NCBI RefSeq assembly: GCF_002161355.1
Contig: NZ_NFHL01000001.1
Location: 620,001 to 684,000 of the forward strand
Direction of reading: 5' to 3'
From: Lachnoclostridium sp. An76
GTDB taxonomy: Bacteria > Bacillota > Clostridia > Lachnospirales > Lachnospiraceae
Length of the DNA: 64,000 nt
The notes under the pieces are model-generated. The model did not search any database, had not been told where the DNA came from, and saw only the letters and a list, made by a program, of their open reading frames with translations. Every line of letters begins with the position of its first letter. Positions within the stretch are counted from its first letter, which is position 1. Position numbers and translations under genes: made by a program. Shown piece by piece: positions 1 to 8,820 of the stretch.

Positions 1-2315
1 CTCTCGATCATGAACCGGTTATTCCCCAGGGGCTGGATCTCATAATAATCGTAAAAATCAGCCAATGTGGCGATCTGTTCGGAAGAGCGCTTCTCAAGCA
101 CCGCCTGGTACAGCTCGCCCGCCTCGCAGGCGCTTCCGATCAGAAGCCCTTCCCTGTGCTCATTGAGCAGGCTCTTCGGGATCCTGGGCCTCCTCGCATA
201 ATAGGTCAGATGAGACTCTGTAATGAGCTGGTACAGGTTATATCTCCCGATATCATTCTTCGCCAGGATAATGATATGGTGGGTCGGCATCTTGCGGATC
301 GCATTGACATTGCGGTCGCCATACCGGTTCACTTCTTTTAAGGTGGTAATATGGTCTTTTTTCAGCATTTCTACGAATTTCACGAAGATCTCCGCCGTCG
401 CCCCGGCGTCATCCACTGCCCGGTGATGGTTTTCCAGCGAGATATTCAGAGCCTTTGCCACGATATTCAGTTTATACTTGGACAGAGTGGGCAGGAGCAC
501 TCTCGCCAGCGCCACAGTGTCCACATAGACAAACCGGTCATCCAGCCCGAGGTTCCGGCAGTTCTGCCCGATAAACCCCACGTCGAACCCCGCATTGTGG
601 GCTACCAGCACGCCATCCCCCACGAATTCAAGGAACTGAGGGAGCACGGTCTCAATATTCGGGGAATCCATGACCATCTCATCCGTGATACTGGTCAGGT
701 TTGTGATCTCAAATGGGATCGGGCGCTCCGGGTTCACAAAGGTGCTGAACCGGTCCACGATCTCCCCGTTCACCACTTTGACCGCTCCGATCTCGATGAT
801 CCTGTCGCGGATCGAGCTGAAGCCCGTGGTCTCGATATCAAACACGATATACGTGTCGTCCAGGGACTGTTCCCCCGCATTGACCGCGATCTCTGTCAGG
901 TCGTCCACCACGTATCCTTCCACACCGTAAAGGATCTTAAACGGATCGTCTTTATCCAGTGTCTCTATGTAATGATTCGCCTCCGGGAATGCCTGCGCCA
1001 CCCCGTGGTCTGTGATGGCGATGGCAGGATGTCCCCAGTCATGGGCGCGCTTTACGATATTTTTCACATCAGACACGCCGTCCATATCACTCATCTTCGT
1101 ATGGCAGTGGAGCTCTACCCTTTTCAGCGGGCTGAGATCCTTCCTTGACACTGTAAAATCCCCGATCTTCTTTATCCCCGCGATGGAACCGATGGTCAGC
1201 TCTCCGTCAAATTTGTCGATGGTGGTGACGCCTTTGATCTTGACGAAAGCGCCTTTTTTGAGTTCTCCCAGGATTTCCGGGAGCTGGTCATTGCGGGCGA
1301 ACATTTTCACAGTGATCGTATCCGTAAAATCTGTGACCGAAAAGATGATGATCGTCTTTTCATTGCGGATCTCTCTTGTCTCAAAGCTGATGATCTTCCC
1401 GTGGAAGGTGATCTCTCCCATCTCTGTGACCACCTGATCCAGGGTGATGGGCTCATCGTCAAAGTTCCTTCCGTAGATCAGGTTCGGATCGTCTCCTGTC
1501 TTGACCGGGCGGTAGAAATCTTTTTTCTTAAATCCGCCCTTGCCGAACCCTTTCTTTCCTTTTTCCGAAGCGCCTGCACTGCGCGTCTGTCCTTTTCCAG
1601 CCCCTGCGCTGCTGCCGTGCCCGGCGGATGGAGCGGCGGGAGTCTTCTCTTTCCCGTCTGAGTGCGCTCCTTCTCCCGGTGTTTTCGTCTGTTCCGCTGC
1701 CGGCGTCTCGCCCCTCTGCCGTGCCCGGCGCTCGAAAATGGCATTGATCTCCTGCTGGATCCTCTGCTCGTCATACTCCCGGCTCCCTGTGCCGGAAGGC
1801 TCCCGGTAAGAGATGCGGATATCCGCTTTCATACGGAAGCGTTCTGCAAACATCTTTTCCAGATAAGCCAGGATCTCCTCCCTGCGCCCTTCTGATACGA
1901 TCGTATCCAGAAGCTCCAGGCAGACTACACTGCCTTCCTCATAATGGATCTCCGCCTGCGCGAACATGCTGGCAGCGAGCACGCTGGTTTCCCTCAGCTC
2001 CAGGATCATGCTTTCCCGGTATTCGTCCATCAGCGCCTCCGGCGTATACTGGCCTGACAGCGCGTATTCTTCTATGATCCGGATGCTCACCGGGGTTTTC
2101 GCAAAGAGCTGGTCCTTGATCCTCTGCTCCATCTGCCAGATCTGCTTCTTCTGGATCAGATGCCTGCTGAAAATATGCACATGAAGAAAATCACGGCGCG
2201 AATTCGTCGTGATCTTCTTAACCTCCACATCTGCGAACAGGATCTGTATATCATCCTCTGCCTTCAGTGTCGGGAATACATGAAAAAATACCTTATCGTT
2301 CTTCACCTGCTCCAA
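1..2315 (-). CDS. polC: DNA polymerase III alpha subunit, Gram-positive PolC type (partial, C-terminus cut by window edge)
   Basis: Replicative DNA polymerase with built-in 3'-5' proofreading. About 771 codons are visible and the frame is still open at base 1; full PolC is about 1450 residues. In order: an N-terminal domain, a charged low-complexity linker, an OB-fold segment (YGRNFDDEPITLDQV), the start of the PHP domain (ELHCHTKMSDMDGVSD), the DEDDh exonuclease inserted in PHP (YIVFDIETTGFSSIRDRIIE, then VAHNAGFDVGF and HHRAVDDA), and the resumption of PHP. The polymerase core lies outside. The start is a TTG at 2315, two bases after the ispG stop, with GGGAGAG six bases upstream; a GTG three codons later is the alternative. 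The tight spacing implies co-transcription with ispG. Confidence 0.95.
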   Translation of the reverse strand, partial: MEQVKNDKVFFHVFPTLKAEDDIQILFADVEVKKITTNSRRDFLHVHIFSRHLIQKKQIWQMEQRIKDQLFAKTPVSIRIIEEYALSGQYTPEALMDEYRESMILELRETSVLAASMFAQAEIHYEEGSVVCLELLDTIVSEGRREEILAYLEKMFAERFRMKADIRISYREPSGTGSREYDEQRIQQEINAIFERRARQRGETPAAEQTKTPGEGAHSDGKEKTPAAPSAGHGSSAGAGKGQTRSAGASEKGKKGFGKGGFKKKDFYRPVKTGDDPNLIYGRNFDDEPITLDQVVTEMGEITFHGKIISFETREIRNEKTIIIFSVTDFTDTITVKMFARNDQLPEILGELKKGAFVKIKGVTTIDKFDGELTIGSIAGIKKIGDFTVSRKDLSPLKRVELHCHTKMSDMDGVSDVKNIVKRAHDWGHPAIAITDHGVAQAFPEANHYIETLDKDDPFKILYGVEGYVVDDLTEIAVNAGEQSLDDTYIVFDIETTGFSSIRDRIIEIGAVKVVNGEIVDRFSTFVNPERPIPFEITNLTSITDEMVMDSPNIETVLPQFLEFVGDGVLVAHNAGFDVGFIGQNCRNLGLDDRFVYVDTVALARVLLPTLSKYKLNIVAKALNISLENHHRAVDDAGATAEIFVKFVEMLKKDHITTLKEVNRYGDRNVNAIRKMPTHHIIILAKNDIGRYNLYQLITESHLTYYARRPRIPKSLLNEHREGLLIGSACEAGELYQAVLEKRSSEQIATLADFYDYYEIQPLGNNRFMIE

Positions 2316-2317
2316 CC

Positions 2318-3379
2318 TTATCTCTCCCAGTTCAGAAGCTCCTGCCTCAGCGTCTCAAGCAGCTCTTCTTCCTTTACCTTTTTTACGATCTCGCCCTTCT
2401 TGATGAGCAGTCCTTCGCCGATGCCGCCGGCAATGCCGATGTCCGCTTCCTTCGCCTCGCCGGGGCCGTTCACCACGCAGCCCATGACAGCCACCTTAAT
2501 ATTGTCAAGGGGAATGTCCTGCACCATTTTCTCTACCTCATTGGCAAGGCTGATGAGATCGATCTTCGTCCTCCCGCATGTCGGGCATGACACGACCTCG
2601 ATCCCGCCTTTTCTCAGGCCCAGCGTCCTGAGGATCAGTTTCGCTGTGCGGATCTCTTCCGCCGGGTCCCCGGTCAGGGAGACGCGGATCGTATTACCGA
2701 TGCCCTCATACAGGATGATCCCCAGGCCCACGGAAGATTTCACATTGCCGGAGTACACGGTCCCGGACTCCGTGATACCTACATGGAGCGGGTACGGGCA
2801 CTCCTTCGCGATCAGCTCATGCGCCTTCACGCACATCATCACATCTGAGGATTTGATGCTCACGACCAGGTTGTCATATCCCATCCTTTCGATCATGTGC
2901 ACCTTATCCAGCGCGCTCTCCACGATCCCCTCCGCGGTGACGCCGCCGTATTTCTCCAGCAGATGCTTTTCCAGAGAGCCGCTGTTCACTCCGACCCGGA
3001 TCGGCACATTGTATTCTTTCGCCTTGTCAACAACCGCTTTCACCTTCTCTTCCGAACCGATATTCCCGGGATTGATGCGGATCTTGTCCGCCCCGTTCTC
3101 GATCGCCGCTATGGCGAGCCTGTAGTCAAAATGGATGTCCGCCACGAGGGGGATATGGATCCTGCTCCTGATCCCGCGGAGAGCTTCCGCCGCCTCCATT
3201 GTGGGCACAGCACAGCGGATGATCTCACATCCCGCTGCCTCCAGCTTCAATATCTGAGCCACTGTCGCTTCCACATCTTCTGTCCTGGTATTTGTCATGG
3301 ACTGGATCGCCACCGGGTTATCCCCTCCGATCTTTACGCCGCCGATGGAAATCTCCTTTGTCTGGTTCCTGTACATCAT
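2318..3379 (-). CDS. ispG: 4-hydroxy-3-methylbut-2-enyl diphosphate synthase (flavodoxin)
   Basis: IspG (GcpE) converts MEcPP to HMBPP in the MEP isoprenoid pathway and needs a 4Fe-4S cluster. The 353-residue length is normal for the short bacterial form. Visible signatures are the N-terminal TIM-barrel start GGDNPVAIQSMTNT, IRINPGNIG, and the cluster cysteines in SCPTCGRTKIDL and MGCVVNGPGEA near the C-terminus. The start at 3379 has AAGGAGGAAAAG just upstream. It runs directly into polC. In many Clostridia dxr and rseP precede ispG; here the upstream gene is an unrelated small membrane protein, so the rest of the MEP block is elsewhere. Confidence 0.96.
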   Translation of the reverse strand: MMYRNQTKEISIGGVKIGGDNPVAIQSMTNTRTEDVEATVAQILKLEAAGCEIIRCAVPTMEAAEALRGIRSRIHIPLVADIHFDYRLAIAAIENGADKIRINPGNIGSEEKVKAVVDKAKEYNVPIRVGVNSGSLEKHLLEKYGGVTAEGIVESALDKVHMIERMGYDNLVVSIKSSDVMMCVKAHELIAKECPYPLHVGITESGTVYSGNVKSSVGLGIILYEGIGNTIRVSLTGDPAEEIRTAKLILRTLGLRKGGIEVVSCPTCGRTKIDLISLANEVEKMVQDIPLDNIKVAVMGCVVNGPGEAKEADIGIAGGIGEGLLIKKGEIVKKVKEEELLETLRQELLNWER

Positions 3380-3446
3380 CTTTTCCTCCTTCCATCTTCT
3401 TTCTTCTCTCTTCCTTTCCTTCTATCTGCTTCTCCTTCAGGATAGC

Positions 3447-3475
3447 AGAGGAGTCCCGCCGAACGGAACTCCTCT
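3447..3475. terminator. Hairpin between small membrane protein gene and ispG
   Basis: A 12-bp stem (arms 3447-3458 and 3464-3475, one wobble) closes a 5-base loop. No T-run follows on either strand, so it is at best a weak intrinsic terminator or an mRNA-stabilising hairpin 20 bases after the stop at 3496. Confidence 0.45.
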
Positions 3476-3495
3476 CTGATCAACTCTTTGTCTGC

Positions 3496-3894
3496 CTACT
3501 TTCTTGTAAAGACCATCTGATCCCCGTACTCACGCTCTGTCAGCGTCAGGGTATCCTTCTCGATATTGTAATCATAGGATCCTGACAGAACGCCTTCCGC
3601 ATAAGCAGAATCCGTATATACAGTAAATATCTTATTTTTTGTATCCACGGTATACGACATGGGGGCAGCCTCTTCCTCTTCCCCGTCTGTACCGCCGGTC
3701 AGTGTCACTGCCCCGTCATCACCGATCTCAAGCACCGCGCCGCTGTCCTCGCTGACCCAGCTCCCTTCCAGGGGATTGCCGGTAAAAAGCTTTACGATAA
3801 AAAAGATCAATATGATGATAATGATCACCGAAGAGACAGTCAGGACCGTTCTCCAGAGAGTATTTCTTTTTTCTTCATTATTCTCGTAGATCAT
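3496..3894 (-). CDS. Small membrane-anchored protein of unknown function (possibly DUF5640-like)
   Basis: A 132-residue protein with a short polar N-terminus, one strong membrane helix (about residues 15-38, VSSVIIIIILIFFIVKLF) and an extracytoplasmic domain of alternating strands and turns. The domain has the pattern GSWVSEDSGAVLEIGDDGAVTL...YTVDTKNKIFTV...YDYNIEKDTLTLTERE, resembling small lipocalin-like domains of Firmicutes. The chosen ATG at 3894 has AAGGAAGG nine bases upstream; an in-frame ATG at 4002 lacks a ribosome binding site and would add a non-conserved-looking leader. No function can be assigned. It is divergent from the DUF368 gene. Confidence 0.7.
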   Translation of the reverse strand: MIYENNEEKRNTLWRTVLTVSSVIIIIILIFFIVKLFTGNPLEGSWVSEDSGAVLEIGDDGAVTLTGGTDGEEEEAAPMSYTVDTKNKIFTVYTDSAYAEGVLSGSYDYNIEKDTLTLTEREYGDQMVFTRK

Positions 3895-4007
3895 AAGCTG
3901 TTTCCTTCCTTTTTTCTGTCTTTCATTATACGGATTTCGCTGTGTGATGTCAACGCTCCAAAAGGGACGGATCCCCTCCCCCCGCAGATGCAGGAACTGC
4001 ATTTTAC

Positions 4008-4036
4008 TTGCAAAAACCGCAGAAAAATAGTATAAA
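4008..4036 (+). promoter_or_regulatory. Predicted sigma-A promoter of the DUF368 gene
   Basis: TTGCAA (-35, 4008-4013), a 17-bp spacer and TATAAA (-10, 4031-4036). The start codon is about 50 bases downstream. Confidence 0.6.
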
Positions 4037-4088
4037 TACTATGGTCTGTAAAATAAGTATATGAAGAAAAGAAAGGATTTACAAACAT

Positions 4089-4934
4089 ATGGACAAAAAG
4101 CCAAGCAGCAATTTTAACCCACTGCAGTTTCTGTTCCGCGTCATACAGGGCGCGCTGATCGGGCTCGGGGCGGTCCTGCCCGGCATATCCGGAGGCGTGC
4201 TGGGTGTGATCTTCGGCATCTACAAGCCGATCATGGAACTGTTATCCAATCCGTTTAAAAATTTCCGGACTCATGTGCCGAAACTGATCCCCGTATTCAT
4301 CGGCGGCGTCATCGGTTTCCTGGGCGTGGCAAATATCCTTGCCTTCTTCCTCAACAAGTACCCGGATCCGTCTGTCTGCCTCTTCATCGGCCTGATCGGG
4401 GGCATGCTGCCCTCCCTGTTCCGCGAAGCAGGCGAGCAGGGCAGGACAAAAGGCTCCTGGATCTCTCTTGTCGTATGCATGTGTGTTATTTTCGCACTGC
4501 TCATCGGACTTCAGATGACATCCGTTGAGATCGCGCCGAACTTTTTCTGGTATCTGTTCTGCGGATTCTGCCTCGCCCTGAGCGTGATCGCTCCCGGCAT
4601 GAGCTTTTCCACACTGCTGATGCCCCTCGGTCTTTACACGCCGTTCGTGGACGGGATCGGACACTTTGACATGGGAGTGCTCATCCCGGGCGGGATCGGG
4701 GCACTGGTGACAGTCATCCTGCTCGCCAAGGCGATCAACGCACTGTTTGACAATTACTATTCCATCGCCTTCCACGGCATTGTGGGCATTGTGATCGCGG
4801 CAACCGTCATGATCATCCCGGTCCAGAGCTTCCTCACCGCAGGTTCAGCTATCGTCAACCTGATCTGCATCGCGGTCGGTATCGTCTGCGCGCTGGCGCT
4901 GGATAAGTTCAACAGCCGGGTCAAAGTAGAGTAA
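4089..4934 (+). CDS. DUF368 family polytopic membrane protein
   Basis: A 281-residue protein with about eight predicted membrane helices. The N-terminal signature GALIGLGAVLPGISGGVLGVIFGIY and the related internal segment SVIAPGMSFSTLLMPLGLY form the internal duplication typical of DUF368. In some bacteria DUF368 and the related DedA-like families have been linked to flipping of undecaprenyl phosphate; for this protein that remains an inference. The ATG at 4089 follows AAAGGA. The gene is monocistronic: its stop codon touches repeat element 1, beyond which hisC converges. Confidence 0.88.
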   Translation: MDKKPSSNFNPLQFLFRVIQGALIGLGAVLPGISGGVLGVIFGIYKPIMELLSNPFKNFRTHVPKLIPVFIGGVIGFLGVANILAFFLNKYPDPSVCLFIGLIGGMLPSLFREAGEQGRTKGSWISLVVCMCVIFALLIGLQMTSVEIAPNFFWYLFCGFCLALSVIAPGMSFSTLLMPLGLYTPFVDGIGHFDMGVLIPGGIGALVTVILLAKAINALFDNYYSIAFHGIVGIVIAATVMIIPVQSFLTAGSAIVNLICIAVGIVCALALDKFNSRVKVE

Positions 4935-5537
4935 GATCTGTATTTGTGGGGGTGCCTTCCTTGTAAATGTGACGTCCGAAAACCGCCGGTTTGCTGCAGG
5001 ACGTTTTCGCGGCGGACGGGGATATGGCTCGGGTTCCGGTTCCGTAATCCGGGAAAGACGTAAAAAGAATGGGATACGGCTAAGGACAATTCCAAAGCGG
5101 AAGATTCGCCTGCGGCTCAGGCATCCGCTTTGAAATTAACGCCGCATCCCATTCTTTTAAGTCTTTCCATCAGATTACTCCAAGTCACCGTCGCCATATC
5201 CCCGTCCGCCGCGAAAGGTGCATCAAAGGGGAACGGTTTTCTGCGCGCATCCGATCGGAAGGTCCCCGCAGTCAAATGCAGAATCTCGAAACGGAACGAA
5301 AAGGGAGCTTCAGCGGCAAAGCGGAAATTTTTCTCCACCGGGAGATCCGGCGGACTTCCGGAAGAGGATTAGCCGTTCGATTTGGCCCAGCGAGCTGCGC
5401 CTCTCTTGTGATAGAATTCTGCCTGCTAGGGGGAATTTTATCTTTTGGCGGAAAAGTTCGTCTCTAGTTGTATGTTTCTGCCGGCTGGGGAGGAGGGCAC
5501 CTTTTGTCGAAGAAGTTCCCCTACAAATACTGATTTA
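4932..5537. repeat. Foldback intergenic element, copy 1 (606 bp)
   Basis: This fills the whole gap between the convergent stops of the DUF368 gene and hisC. The left end (CTGTATTTGTGGGGG) and right end (CCCCTACAAATACTG) are imperfect inverted repeats. Inside is a nested hairpin: a perfect 20-bp arm pair at 5008-5027/5194-5213, a 23-24-bp pair at 5052-5075/5146-5168, a 9-bp pair at 5093-5101/5124-5132 and a 5-bp tip at 5108-5112/5118-5122. The block from about 4935 to 5280 is nearly identical to copies 2 and 3. The block from 5280 to 5500 is homologous only to copy 3. Short ORFs here look non-coding. It probably acts as a two-way transcription terminator. Confidence 0.9.
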
Positions 5538-5538
5538 C

Positions 5539-6603
5539 CTATTGGGACAGCCGTTCCTTAAGGAACTTAAGCAGGATCTCCATCTCTTCGTCCGTGCCCA
5601 CGGTGATCCTGAGATACTGTCCGATCCTTTCATCGTCCCAGTGGCGCACATAGATATCCGCATCCCGCAGTTCCCGGAAGAGCTGCCCGCCGTCATAGCG
5701 GGGATGGCGCGCGAACAGGAAGTTTGCCTTTGAATCCGTAAACTCAAATCCAAGCTCTGCGAGTTCTTTCTTTGTCCGTTCTCTTGTCTCCTTTATCCTG
5801 CACACGCTGTCCTCAAAATAAGCGCGGTCCTCCACCGCCGCGGCTCCGCACACGAGGGCGGCGCGGCTCATGGTGTAGGAGTTGAAAGAATACTTCACAT
5901 CATTCAGGCAGCGGATCAGATCCGGATTTGAAATGGCATATCCGATCCTCATGCCCGCCATGCTCCGGGCCTTGGAAAATGTCTGGGTCACGATCAGGTT
6001 GTCGTATTTCCCGATCAGCTCCATCGCGGATCTCCCCGCAAAGTCCACATACGCCTCATCCACGATCACGATGGAATCCCGGTTATGCTCCAGGATATCC
6101 TCGATAAAATCCAGTTCCTCATAGATCGCGGTCGGCGCGTTCGGGTTGGGGAATATGATCCCGCCGTTTTCCCGGTAATAATCTTCCTTTACGATCCTGA
6201 AATCTCCGTCAAGCGCCGGGCACTCATACGGGATCCGGTACAGTTCCGCCCAGACTTTATAGAAGGAATATGTAATGTCCGGGAACAGGACCGGCTTCTC
6301 TGAATTGAAAAATGTCAGGAAACAAAGGGAGAGTACATCGTCCGACCCCACTCCCACAAACACCTGGTCTTCGCCCACTCCGTAGTAATCCGCCAGGGAG
6401 CGCACCAGCTCGCTGGACGTCGGGTCCGGGTACAGGCGGAAATCCGCCGGATCAAGGGAATCCAGCGCTGCCTGCACCCCTGGCGCAGGCGGATAGGGAT
6501 TCTCGTTTGTATTCAGCTTGACCACCTTTTCCTGCGGCTGCTCCCCGGGCACATAAGGTTCCACGCTCCGTATATTCTTTAAAAGTTCTGCTCTGACTGC
6601 CAT
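5539..6603 (-). CDS. hisC: Histidinol-phosphate aminotransferase
   Basis: A PLP-dependent fold-type I aminotransferase converting imidazole-acetol phosphate and glutamate to histidinol phosphate in histidine synthesis. The 354-residue length is typical. It shows KLNTNENPYPPAP near the N-terminus, the pyrophosphate/PLP-binding NAPTAIYEE and VIVDEAYVDFAG, the Schiff-base lysine in TQTFSKARSMAGMRIGYA, and a C-terminal arginine region (YLRITVGTDEEM). It is the last gene of the minus-strand run and stands apart from other his genes. Its TAG stop lies one base from the end of repeat element 1. HisC-like enzymes can also act on aromatic amino acids; substrate choice cannot be read here. Confidence 0.92.
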   Translation of the reverse strand: MAVRAELLKNIRSVEPYVPGEQPQEKVVKLNTNENPYPPAPGVQAALDSLDPADFRLYPDPTSSELVRSLADYYGVGEDQVFVGVGSDDVLSLCFLTFFNSEKPVLFPDITYSFYKVWAELYRIPYECPALDGDFRIVKEDYYRENGGIIFPNPNAPTAIYEELDFIEDILEHNRDSIVIVDEAYVDFAGRSAMELIGKYDNLIVTQTFSKARSMAGMRIGYAISNPDLIRCLNDVKYSFNSYTMSRAALVCGAAAVEDRAYFEDSVCRIKETRERTKKELAELGFEFTDSKANFLFARHPRYDGGQLFRELRDADIYVRHWDDERIGQYLRITVGTDEEMEILLKFLKERLSQ

Positions 6604-6717
6604 GTCTTTTCTCTCCTGTCTCCCGTTTCTATCTGTCTCTTCTCGGTCTTCTCGCTTGCCGTTTTCTCGTTTTCCGCCTTCTCGCTTTCCGCGCTCCTAT
6701 TTATGCTCTGCCGCCAG

Positions 6718-7908
6718 TTATTTTTTATACTCTGCCGCCAGTTCTTTAAATTTCGGCAGGGAATTCACGATGGTCTCATATGCCACACAGTATGCGATCC
6801 TCACATACCCCGGGCATCCGAAAGAGCTTCCCGGCACAAGGAGGATATTATACTTCTTCGCCGCCGCGCAGAATTCCTTCTCGTCCGCTACAGGGGATTT
6901 CACGAACAGGTAGAACGCCCCTTCCGGCTTGATGCACTCAAATCCCAGTTCTTTCAGCCCGTTATAAAGGGTCTCTCTGTTCCTGTCATAGAAAGAGATG
7001 TCTGTCTTCTCATTCAGGCACGCCTTCACGACCTTCTGCTGGAGAGTCGGCGCATTTACGAATCCGAGGATGCGGGTAGCCACATTTGCTGCAGAGATCA
7101 GGTTCTCGCTGTCAGCCGCCTCGTCCGGGATGACAAGGTATCCGATACGCTCGCCCGGGAGAGAGAGGGATTTGCTGTAGGAATATCCCACGACAGTATT
7201 TGCGTAGTATTTTGTCAGATACGGCACTTCTATGCCATCGTACGCAAGCTCTCTGTACGGCTCGTCCGAGATCAGGTAAATATCTGTGTTGTATTCCTTC
7301 TGTTTATTTTCCATAATGGCAGCCATCTTTTTGATGGTTTCTTCTGAGTACACAACACCTGTCGGATTGTTCGGCGTATTCACGATCACTGCCCTTGTCT
7401 TCGGTGTGATCTTTGCCTCAAACTCATCCAGCTTCGGCTGGAATGTCGCTGTATCCGGGGAGATCTCCACGATCACTCCGTCATAGTTGTTCACATAGCT
7501 TCTGTACTCTCCGAAATAAGGAGCGAACACGATCACTTCATCCCCCGGGTTCAGGAGCGCTTTGAGGATCACATTCAGGCCGCCTGCCGCTCCCACTGTC
7601 ATCGTGATATTGCGGGCAGCGAAACTTGTCCCGAACCGTCCGTTCAGGGACTCTGCCACTGCCTGGCGCACATCCTCATAACCTGCATTGCTGTTCGTAT
7701 ATCCGTGGAGCACCACCGGATCCTCCTCATTGAGAAGGTCGATGATCGCCTTCTTCACAGCTTCCGGCGCCGGCACATTCGGGTTGCCGAGGCTGAAATC
7801 AAATACATTCTCCGCGCCGTAGATCTTCGCGAGGCGGTTCCCCTCCTCGAACATCGCGCGGATCGCTGAACTGTTTGCCACCATGTTTTCCATTTTCTTT
7901 GAAATCAT
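6718..7908 (-). CDS. Pyridoxal-phosphate aminotransferase, class I (AspB-like)
   Basis: A 396-residue fold-type I aminotransferase. Visible are the substrate loop FSLGNPNVPAP, GAAGGLNVILKALLNPGDEV, the PLP-contact NTPNNPTGVVY, the aspartate/tyrosine segment YLISDEPYRELAYDG and the Schiff-base lysine in SYSKSLSLPGERIGY. It resembles the aspartate/alanine aminotransferase subgroup common in Clostridia; the amino donor is not clear. The start at 7908 follows GGAGTGACAGAAG, six bases after the DUF2156 stop. The 114-bp gap to hisC is a purine-rich GAGAA-repeating stretch on the coding strand. Confidence 0.9.
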   Translation of the reverse strand: MISKKMENMVANSSAIRAMFEEGNRLAKIYGAENVFDFSLGNPNVPAPEAVKKAIIDLLNEEDPVVLHGYTNSNAGYEDVRQAVAESLNGRFGTSFAARNITMTVGAAGGLNVILKALLNPGDEVIVFAPYFGEYRSYVNNYDGVIVEISPDTATFQPKLDEFEAKITPKTRAVIVNTPNNPTGVVYSEETIKKMAAIMENKQKEYNTDIYLISDEPYRELAYDGIEVPYLTKYYANTVVGYSYSKSLSLPGERIGYLVIPDEAADSENLISAANVATRILGFVNAPTLQQKVVKACLNEKTDISFYDRNRETLYNGLKELGFECIKPEGAFYLFVKSPVADEKEFCAAAKKYNILLVPGSSFGCPGYVRIAYCVAYETIVNSLPKFKELAAEYKK

Positions 7909-7914
7909 CTTCTG

Positions 7915-8814
7915 TCACTCCTTTTCTTTTACAACGCCCTTTTCTTCCAGGAACACCGGCCTGTATGAAAGTTTCGCCTTCCTGAGCCCTTCCGCTCCGG
8001 TGTCTTCTTCTCTGTTCACATATTTGTAATCCATACACTCATGCTGTACGAACTGCTGGTTGATCATAGGATAAGCGCCCTCCACATCAGGGAACGCCTT
8101 CTCGATGTGGACCACGAATGTATCCGGGCTCAGCGGCTCGCCTACTGTAAACGCTACGATGCGCTCTCCGATCTTCAGGACGCCTCCCTTTAATCCCAGC
8201 TCCTTGTAAAGGCGCAGGGAATTGAGCGTCACACACATCTCCGCATTCTTCTCCAGATCCTCCTCGCACCCATTCTGGTTCCGCCATTTGAGTGCCATCT
8301 GGAAACAGTCCTCCACATTATCGTCGCTTAAAGCTTCATATGTCCAGTCCGGGTACAGCGTCTTAAACTTATTGATGTGGTTCCGCTTTCCGTGGAGCTT
8401 TTTCCCTGCCAGCGTGGCAAGCTTCTCCGTCTCATAGACATAATCCGCTATATCCCGGTCATATCCGATGCTGAATCTGTCCGGATACCAGGATCCAAGC
8501 TGTTCAAACATCTCCGGGGTCACATTGTACAGGACAAACGGGCAGCCTTTTTCCTTTGTATATCCCATCAGGAATTCCAGCGCTTTCCTGACATTCTCCG
8601 GCTCGCCTGCCGGATAGGCGAACGCCAGCCCGTCATCTTCACTCTTAAATACAAGAGCATCTTCTATCACAGCGTATTTTACTTTATAATGTCTGGACCA
8701 GAGATACACATTCACAAACGTACGCTCGCAGCTCCTGCTGGGCGATTTTGCGAAGTATGATGAAATGATCTCCTTATCTTCCAGCTCCGGTCTCTTAAAT
8801 ACTGGTTCTGTCAT
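7915..8814 (-). CDS. DUF2156 domain protein (GNAT-like, related to lysyl-phosphatidylglycerol synthase C-domain)
   Basis: A 299-residue soluble protein of the DUF2156 family, a tandem acetyltransferase-like fold related to the catalytic part of MprF and to FemX enzymes. Features are an N-terminal module with NVYLWSRHYKVKYAV, a lysine-rich core (LHGKRNHINKFKTLYPDW) and the second-half segment GERIVAFTVGEPLSPDTFVVHIEKA, which resembles a GNAT acyl/aminoacyl-binding region. No membrane helices are present, so it is not a full MprF. It lies between prfA (6-bp gap) and the aminotransferase and is probably in the same operon. The substrate is unknown. Confidence 0.82.
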   Translation of the reverse strand: MTEPVFKRPELEDKEIISSYFAKSPSRSCERTFVNVYLWSRHYKVKYAVIEDALVFKSEDDGLAFAYPAGEPENVRKALEFLMGYTKEKGCPFVLYNVTPEMFEQLGSWYPDRFSIGYDRDIADYVYETEKLATLAGKKLHGKRNHINKFKTLYPDWTYEALSDDNVEDCFQMALKWRNQNGCEEDLEKNAEMCVTLNSLRLYKELGLKGGVLKIGERIVAFTVGEPLSPDTFVVHIEKAFPDVEGAYPMINQQFVQHECMDYKYVNREEDTGAEGLRKAKLSYRPVFLEEKGVVKEKE

Positions 8815-8820
8815 ATCTTA

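Noticed and set aside
351-1148. 265-aa plus-strand ORF opposite polC
   Set aside because: Antisense shadow of PolC; the minus-strand frame has clear exonuclease and PHP motifs.
2160-3125. 321-aa plus-strand ORF opposite ispG and polC
   Set aside because: Antisense shadow; serine/leucine-rich composition and no recognisable domain, while the other strand encodes IspG.
5130-5372. Short ORFs inside the foldback elements that look conserved between copies (for example the frames starting MKLTPHPI on plus or ending MGCGVNFKADA on minus)
   Set aside because: Their similarity follows from DNA conservation of the hairpin. Both strands are open, no ribosome binding site precedes them, and sequences diverge or shift outside the stems.
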